Shown here: piece after piece, positions 5,892 to 10,131 of the stretch | Layout of the letters: each line of letters opens with the position of its first letter | Numbering within the stretch: the first letter of the stretch is position 1 | Source: Thermoflexales bacterium | Lineage (GTDB): Bacteria; Chloroflexota; Anaerolineae; Fen-1058 | Length of the DNA: 10,131 bases | Direction of reading: 5' to 3' | Assembly (NCBI GenBank): GCA_030834835.1 | Contig: JAUQXD010000749.1 | Location: 1-10,131, forward strand | The notes under the pieces: generated by a model | The model's database searches: none | The model's input: only the letters and a program-made list of their open reading frames with translations | Told to the model about the DNA's origin: nothing | Made by a program: the position numbers and the translations under genes

Positions 5892-7247
5892 ATGACCATT
5901 ATTTCTGACGAAAAATTCGAGGCTGTGATCGACGAGATCACGGCCGGGATGGCGCGGCTGCCCATTCCGGGGCTGGCCGTGGGCGTGCTGCACGAGGGGC
6001 AAACGTACACGGCGGGCTTTGGTGTGACCAGTGTCGAGAATCCGCTGCCCGTTACGGCCGATACGTTGTTTCAGACTGGCTCGATCACCAAGACATTCAC
6101 CGCCACAATTCTGATGCGCTTGCTGGAACAGGGCCGCCTCGAACTCGATGCGCCGGTGCGCACCTACCTGCCCGATTTTCAACTCGGCGACGAAGGCGTG
6201 GCCGCCCGCGCGACGATTCGACATTTGCTCACGCACACCGGCGGCTGGCTGGGCGACTACTTCAACGACTTCGGTTACGGCGACGACGCGCAGCAGAAGA
6301 TGGTCGACGCGATTGCCGGGTTGCCGCAGTGGACACCGCTCGGCGAAGTCTGGTCGTACTGCAACACTGGCTTTAACATCGCGGGCCGCATCATCGAGGT
6401 GATCACGGGCCAGACATACGAAGCGGCAGTCAAATCACTCCTGCTCGATCCGCTCGACATGAAGATGTCGTTTTACTTTCCACACGATGTGATGGTGCAC
6501 CGTTTTGCGGTCGGTCATCAGGTGATCGAGCAACAGCCCCGCGTCGCGTACCCGTGGCCGATCGGCCGGGCGGGACATCCGGTGGGTGGCGTGGTCAGCA
6601 CCGTCAACGATTTGCTCAAGTACGCTCGTTTCCACATGAGTGATGGTCAAGGTTTGCTCAAAGCCGAGACGTTGAAGCTGATGCAAACGCCGATTGTGCA
6701 GGGCAGCGGCCTGGATGTGTTCGGCCCGAGCTGGTTCATCACTCCGATCGGCGACACGCCCGTTCTGCGGCACGGTGGCGCGACGCACGGCTTCACCGCC
6801 GACTTCACGATCGTTCCGTCGCGTCAGTTTGCCATCGTGACGTTAACCAACAGCGATCAGGGTTCGGTGCTGTACGGTCCGCTGCGCGCGCATGCCATTC
6901 AACGTTATCTTGGCATCGAGTGGCCCAATCCGCCGCACATCGCGCGCTCACCAGAGCAACTGGCGGGTTACATTGGTGATTACGATGCGCCTGAGGATTG
7001 GGTGGAACTTCGGATACGTGATGGAGAACTGTGGCTCCAACAGCGGCCCAAAGGCGGCTTCCCCACGCCCGATGTGCCGCCTGGCGAAACGCCCCCGCCC
7101 ACCCGGCTGGCCTTCTGGGGCGAAGACAAGATCATCGCGCTGGACGAACCACTCAAAGGCATGCGCGGCGAGTTCCTGCGCGGGGCGGATGGAGCAATCG
7201 CGTGGTTCAGGTTTAGCGGTCGGGTACATAGGCCAATCAGCGAATAG
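5892..7247 (+). CDS. Beta-lactamase-fold serine hydrolase (PF00144 family)
   Basis: A 451-residue serine hydrolase of the class C beta-lactamase / penicillin-binding-protein / EstB esterase superfamily. The three active-site motifs are clear: SxxK as SITK (nucleophile Ser64, Lys67), YxN as YCN (Tyr156, Asn158), and HGG (294-296) replacing the KTG triad. The HLLTHTGG segment (111-118) is a family hallmark. The catalytic domain covers about 10-340. A C-terminal region of about 350-445, beginning near LAGYIGDYDAPEDWVEL, looks like the small beta-barrel found after many such domains. No signal peptide or membrane segment is visible, so it may act in the cytoplasm as an esterase or peptidase, and a lactamase role is not implied. 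The ribosome site before 5892 is weak. The last codons and stop lie within a short repeat. The substrate cannot be inferred. Confidence 0.9.
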   Translation: MTIISDEKFEAVIDEITAGMARLPIPGLAVGVLHEGQTYTAGFGVTSVENPLPVTADTLFQTGSITKTFTATILMRLLEQGRLELDAPVRTYLPDFQLGDEGVAARATIRHLLTHTGGWLGDYFNDFGYGDDAQQKMVDAIAGLPQWTPLGEVWSYCNTGFNIAGRIIEVITGQTYEAAVKSLLLDPLDMKMSFYFPHDVMVHRFAVGHQVIEQQPRVAYPWPIGRAGHPVGGVVSTVNDLLKYARFHMSDGQGLLKAETLKLMQTPIVQGSGLDVFGPSWFITPIGDTPVLRHGGATHGFTADFTIVPSRQFAIVTLTNSDQGSVLYGPLRAHAIQRYLGIEWPNPPHIARSPEQLAGYIGDYDAPEDWVELRIRDGELWLQQRPKGGFPTPDVPPGETPPPTRLAFWGEDKIIALDEPLKGMRGEFLRGADGAIAWFRFSGRVHRPISE

Positions 7248-7259
7248 CGAATCAGCGCG
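7235..7259 (+). repeat. Short heptamer repeat spanning a stop codon
   Basis: AGCGAAT occurs twice in a row (7239-7245, 7246-7252), and the flanking AATCAGCG occurs at 7235-7242 and 7251-7258. The hydrolase stop TAG (7245-7247) is formed inside the repeat and the next gene's ATG at 7260 follows it directly, so the repeat supplies both the end of one gene and the region upstream of the next. Confidence 0.65.
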
Positions 7260-7796
7260 ATGCAATTCATCGTCTTTGCGGGTCTACCCGGCACAGGGAA
7301 GAGCAGTATCGCCGAGGCCGTCGGGCGCGAGTTGGGCATTCCGGTCTTTGCCAAAGACTGGCTGGAGGCGACGCTGCGACGATCCGGTCTTGACCCAAAT
7401 AAAGATGTCGGTTACGCCGGATACGAGTTACTTACAACGCTAGCGCAGCGGCAGTTGCAACTCGGCCAATCGGTCATTCTGGACAGCGTCGCCAGCATCG
7501 AGGCGGTTCGCACGCGCTGGCGCGAACTGGCTGCACAGTATGAGGCGGAGTGGCGCGTCATCGAGTGCGTGTGTTCTGATGAAACGCCGCATCGGGCGCG
7601 ATTGGCCGTTCGAGAGCGCGACATCCCGGGCTGGCACGAACTGGATTGGTCTGAAGTCGAACGCGTGAAAGCCTATTATGCGGAGTGGAAAGACGAACGG
7701 CTGATTGTCGACGCCGTCAGTCCACTGGCCGAGAATATCGCGACAGTGTTGAATTACCTACACCGATCGGAATCAATCGCAGGCGACTTATCATGA
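7260..7796 (+). CDS. Small P-loop kinase-like ATPase (AAA_33 type)
   Basis: A 178-residue protein with an N-terminal Walker A, GLPGTGKSS at 8-16 (Lys14), immediately after the first strand. It continues with a KDWLEATLRRSG segment (Asp33), a second strand SVILDSVAS with Asp75 in the Walker-B-like place, and an Arg-rich lid region (HRARLAVRERD, 111-121). This order matches the AAA_33 / polynucleotide-kinase-like and zeta-like P-loop kinases, which transfer phosphate from ATP to small molecules or nucleic acids. The substrate is unknown. It starts 12 bases after the hydrolase stop, with no clear ribosome site. Its TGA overlaps the ATG at 7793 as ATGA, the usual form of translational coupling, so it was probably paired with the methyltransferase-like gene whose stub follows. 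Confidence 0.85.
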   Translation: MQFIVFAGLPGTGKSSIAEAVGRELGIPVFAKDWLEATLRRSGLDPNKDVGYAGYELLTTLAQRQLQLGQSVILDSVASIEAVRTRWRELAAQYEAEWRVIECVCSDETPHRARLAVRERDIPGWHELDWSEVERVKAYYAEWKDERLIVDAVSPLAENIATVLNYLHRSESIAGDLS

Positions 7797-7819
7797 AATC
7801 CACCGTCGAACAGATTCGC
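7792..7819 (+). repeat. Direct repeat, left copy (flanks the secreted-protein gene)
   Basis: These 28 bases are identical to the last 28 bases of the window. The base before them differs between copies (T at 7791, C at 10103), so the left edge of identity is exact. The right edge cannot be set because the other copy runs out of the window. Confidence 0.95.
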
Positions 7820-7849
7820 CAACGCTTTGATGCCAACAAACTGGAGTGA
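7793..7849 (+). pseudogene. 5' stub of a methyltransferase-like gene
   Basis: The ATG at 7793, overlapping the kinase stop, opens an 18-codon frame, MKSTVEQIRQRFDANKLE, ending at TGA 7847-7849. From memory of the family, MKSTVE(E/Q)IR.RFD is the usual opening of a group of class I SAM-dependent methyltransferases that continue with a VERFSNLETGQ-like stretch. Here the match stops after about residue 13-14. The same first nine codons restart at 10105. I read it as the broken 5' end left when DNA was inserted or rearranged. It might still be translated through coupling with the kinase gene, but an 18-residue product is unlikely to work as an enzyme. The methyltransferase name is a recollection, not a search result. 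Confidence 0.6.
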
Positions 7850-7897
7850 AATCGAACCAAGACAAGGAATGAGCACAGCGGGGAGGCTTGCTTATGA

Positions 7898-7904
7898 TAG
7901 GAGA
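7898..7904 (+). promoter_or_regulatory. Ribosome binding site of the secreted beta-helix protein
   Basis: TAGGAGA ends 5 bases before the ATG at 7910. It settles this start and shows the gene has its own initiation signal rather than relying on coupling to the kinase gene. Confidence 0.75.
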
Positions 7905-7909
7905 ACGAT

Positions 7910-10108
7910 ATGAACACCGCACGTCTGTGGCGAGGTGCCGCAATTGGGTTGATTTTCATCACGACATGGCTGACTCTGGCTCACCTGTCACGCGTTCGAG
8001 CGGCCAGTCTCTGGTACGTCTCACCTGGCGGAAGTGACGCGAACAGTTGCGCTGCTCCGGCTGCGCCGTGCGCCACGATCAATGGTGCGCTTAGCAAGGC
8101 GGGCGCAGACGATGCCATCCACGTTGGGGCGGGAACTTATACAGGGCTAACCGATTTATGGGTTGTCGATATTAGAAAGCCTATCACGTTGTCGGGCGGC
8201 TGGAACACTGACTTTAACCGCCAAACCGGGTTTTCGATCATCGACGGGCAGAAACAACGGACTGGCATGTATATCGTTACCGGTGGCACCGTGACAATCG
8301 ATCGCTTTGTGATCCAGAATGGGCAGGCATCCGGTCCTGCCAGCGGCGGATTTGAAGTGTTCGATGCCAACCTCATCATGACGAATTGCGTGGTGCGCGA
8401 TAACATTGGCATGGGCGTTGGCGGCGGGGCATATATCGCCAGCAGTCTTACGATGAGTAACTGCAGCCTCACCGGCAATCAGGTGTTCGTTGGCGACGGC
8501 GGTGCACTCCGGGTGGTCGGCACCGCAAATCTCAACAACGTCACGATTCATGGTAATTATGCGCCCGGCGGAGGCGCGCTCTCGGTCGACGGCGCGGTAT
8601 CGATCAATAACAGCACCATTACCAGCAATACGGCCGGGTTTCGCAATGGCGGAGCAATCATCGGTTGGCACGGCAATATTTCCATGAGGAACTCGATTCT
8701 GGCCGGTAATATCGCCTACTTATACGACGGTGTCAAAGCCAGCAATGAATGCTCATTGGAAGGTAGCAGTTTTACCAGCGGCGGCTACAACCTCATCGGC
8801 ACGTTAGCCGGATGCGGATTGGCGACGACAACGGGCGATGTCGTCAACCCCAATCCCAAGTTAGGATCATTGCAGGACACACCCAGTTATCGACCCTTGT
8901 TGTCCGGCAGTCCAGCCATAAATGCCGGCGACCCCAACGGCTGCAAAGATTATTCAGATAACCCATTGCCGACTGACCTGCGCGGCATGCCCCGCGCAGG
9001 GCGCTGTGACAGTGGGGCGTATGAAGTGGGGTTGAGCGTCACGAAGTCTGTCTCTGGGATATTTAGTGGTGACACTGCAACTTACACTATTCTGCTCAAA
9101 AACGACGAAGGACTCAGCACATTGAGTGGCCTGACGTTGACCGATATCTTGCCAGTCTCGGTAACCTACGTCCCCGATTCTTTGAGTTTCACGAATGGGG
9201 ACGGTATCGAGGACAGCAGCGTTATCACCTGGACGGGATCTGTCTCTGGCAACGTTCCAACGACCATTTCCTTTGGAGCGCAGATCAGCAACCCGATGAT
9301 CGCGACCAACGTTGTAACCGTGGGCTGGGCGAGCGCGATTTTCAACGCCAGTGCAGTACTCGGTTCGCATCGTTCATTCTTGCCGCTGGTTCGCAAGGAC
9401 CAAGTTGTATTAGCAAGCGCATGCCCCGCCAATTATTCCGACGACTTCAGCAATCCCGCCAGCGGTTGGCTCATCGATGACGACAGTTATGCTCGAATGG
9501 AGTATTTGAATTCTGAGTATCGAATTCTGAGCAAGCGTTCGGGCTATTTGTACCTAGTGCGCGCCCCCTTGGTGTGCGGCAACTCGAACTATATCGTCGA
9601 GATAGATGCCCGATGGGTCGGCACGCCCGGCACTAGCTATGGCTTGATTCTGAGCCTAAACTCAGACTACAGCGATTACTACCTATTCGATATCAATACT
9701 GATTTTCAGCAGTACCGTGTTTACCATCGTACTTTTGCGGGCTTCACGCAGGTTGTGGCACCGACCGCCAACACAGCGATTTTGGCCGGCAATGCGACAA
9801 ATCATTTCAAGGTGCTGGACAATGGCGGCTGGTTGACGCTGTACCTGAATGGAACACTACTGAATGGTATGCTGCCCGGCTCGCTTAACCCGGCCAAAGG
9901 TGTGGGAATTGTAAGCAGCCCATATTCCAATAAGCCAAGCTCAGATGCACGCTTTGATAATTTCCGATTGACTGTGCTGCCGCCATTTGCGACTTCCGTG
10001 CAAGGAACGCAGGCGCCAACCGGTGGGCCTTACAGAACTAGCGCAGGAACAACAAATGGGATGGTGCTTCCACTTCCAGACCTGCCCTGGGAGCGACAGC
10101 AGCCATGA
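7910..10108 (+). CDS. Secreted multidomain beta-helix / DUF11 / LamG-like surface protein
   Basis: A 732-residue exported protein. Residues 1-31 form a signal peptide: Arg5/Arg8, a hydrophobic core, and an RVRAAS cleavage region. Residues 34-335 are a right-handed parallel beta-helix built from Asn/Gly/Ser/Thr-rich turns (for example LTMSNCSLTGN, VSINNSTITSN), closed by SPAINAGDPNGC and PTDLRGMPRAGRCDSGAYE, typical of choice-of-anchor Q proteins. Residues 374-460 resemble DUF11 (LSVTKSVSG, GDTATYTILLKN, LTLTDILP). FLPLV at 490-494 is an Anaerolineae-type motif. Residues 510-690 look like a concanavalin/LamG-type fold (DDFSNPASGW to DARFDNFRLTVL). The last 40 residues resemble no domain I know. 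Cell-surface adhesion or glycan binding is inferred; no catalytic residues can be named. The gene is more AT-rich than the transporter genes and sits between the two copies of the direct repeat. Confidence 0.85.
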   Translation: MNTARLWRGAAIGLIFITTWLTLAHLSRVRAASLWYVSPGGSDANSCAAPAAPCATINGALSKAGADDAIHVGAGTYTGLTDLWVVDIRKPITLSGGWNTDFNRQTGFSIIDGQKQRTGMYIVTGGTVTIDRFVIQNGQASGPASGGFEVFDANLIMTNCVVRDNIGMGVGGGAYIASSLTMSNCSLTGNQVFVGDGGALRVVGTANLNNVTIHGNYAPGGGALSVDGAVSINNSTITSNTAGFRNGGAIIGWHGNISMRNSILAGNIAYLYDGVKASNECSLEGSSFTSGGYNLIGTLAGCGLATTTGDVVNPNPKLGSLQDTPSYRPLLSGSPAINAGDPNGCKDYSDNPLPTDLRGMPRAGRCDSGAYEVGLSVTKSVSGIFSGDTATYTILLKNDEGLSTLSGLTLTDILPVSVTYVPDSLSFTNGDGIEDSSVITWTGSVSGNVPTTISFGAQISNPMIATNVVTVGWASAIFNASAVLGSHRSFLPLVRKDQVVLASACPANYSDDFSNPASGWLIDDDSYARMEYLNSEYRILSKRSGYLYLVRAPLVCGNSNYIVEIDARWVGTPGTSYGLILSLNSDYSDYYLFDINTDFQQYRVYHRTFAGFTQVVAPTANTAILAGNATNHFKVLDNGGWLTLYLNGTLLNGMLPGSLNPAKGVGIVSSPYSNKPSSDARFDNFRLTVLPPFATSVQGTQAPTGGPYRTSAGTTNGMVLPLPDLPWERQQP

Positions 10109-10131
10109 AATCCACCGTCGAACAGATTCGC
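10104..10131 (+). repeat. Direct repeat, right copy (to window end)
   Basis: Identical to 7792-7819 over all 28 available bases, with a copy-to-copy distance of 2312 bases. It contains the last three bases of the secreted-protein stop region and the ATG of the next frame. Its true length is unknown. Confidence 0.95.
10105..10131 (+). CDS. Start of a methyltransferase-like gene (cut by window end)
   Basis: The ATG at 10105 overlaps the TGA of the secreted-protein gene (ATGA) and opens MKSTVEQIR before the window ends. The peptide is the same as the opening of the stub at 7793. I recall this opening from class I SAM-dependent methyltransferases of small-molecule or RNA type. If so, this is the intact gene displaced from its kinase partner. 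Only nine codons are visible, so the function remains a guess. Confidence 0.55.

Noticed and set aside
7260..7796. Zeta-type toxin of a toxin-antitoxin pair
   Set aside because: The P-loop fold is similar, but no antitoxin-like small gene precedes it. The neighbour upstream is a serine hydrolase and the coupled downstream frame looks like a methyltransferase start.
9508..9531. Direct repeat GAATTCTGAG spaced 14 bases apart
   Set aside because: It lies inside coding sequence for LNSEYRILSK, a stretch that looks like a normal part of the LamG-like domain. Probably chance codon similarity.
7820..10103. Insertion sequence or transposon
   Set aside because: No transposase, recombinase or terminal inverted repeat is visible. 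The segment contains only the secreted-protein gene, so I call it an insert and not a mobile element.

Overview
The window reads as a chromosomal segment of a GC-rich bacterium, most likely a Chloroflexota member of the Anaerolineae type. This placement is inference. It rests on a lipoprotein with a long Ala/Pro/Thr linker after the lipobox Cys, and on a secreted beta-helix / DUF11 protein carrying an FLPLV motif, both common in that phylum. All genes read on the + strand.

Layout: (1) 2-133, the last 43 codons of an unidentified gene. (2) 143-895, a Nif3/YbgI-family dinuclear metal protein. (3) 1093-5067, a BMP-family ABC importer cassette: lipoprotein binding protein, double-NBD ATPase of the NupO/YufO type, and one permease of the NupP/YufP type. 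The second permease normally found in these operons is missing from its expected place. (4) 5123-5869, a membrane-anchored YkuD L,D-transpeptidase-like protein. (5) 5892-7247, a beta-lactamase-fold serine hydrolase without a signal peptide. (6) 7260-7796, a small P-loop kinase-like protein. (7) 7793-7849, a truncated copy of the 5' end of a methyltransferase-like gene. (8) 7910-10108, a large secreted beta-helix surface protein. (9) 10105-10131, the first nine codons of what looks like the intact methyltransferase gene, running off the window.

Two patterns stand out. First, the secreted-protein gene is bracketed by a direct repeat of at least 28 identical bases (7792-7819 and 10104-10131). 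Each copy starts one base before the ATG of the same reading frame, and each ATG overlaps the preceding stop in an ATGA. The simplest reading is that a kinase-methyltransferase pair was split by about 2.3 kb of more AT-rich DNA, leaving a 5' stub behind. Second, most spacers are built from degenerate tandem words of 7 or 8 bp, with a different word in each spacer. Two spacers have the words first in one orientation and then in the other, so they could fold as long imperfect hairpins. They recall the short tandemly repeated repetitive (STRR) heptamers of cyanobacteria.

Functionally, the importer genes form one unit: lipoprotein captures a ligand, permease and ATPase move it. A strong 14-bp stem-loop between the binding-protein and ATPase genes probably sets their expression ratio. 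The downstream genes are codirectional and closely spaced but share no evident pathway. I see no RNA genes, CRISPR array, transposase or convincing promoter.
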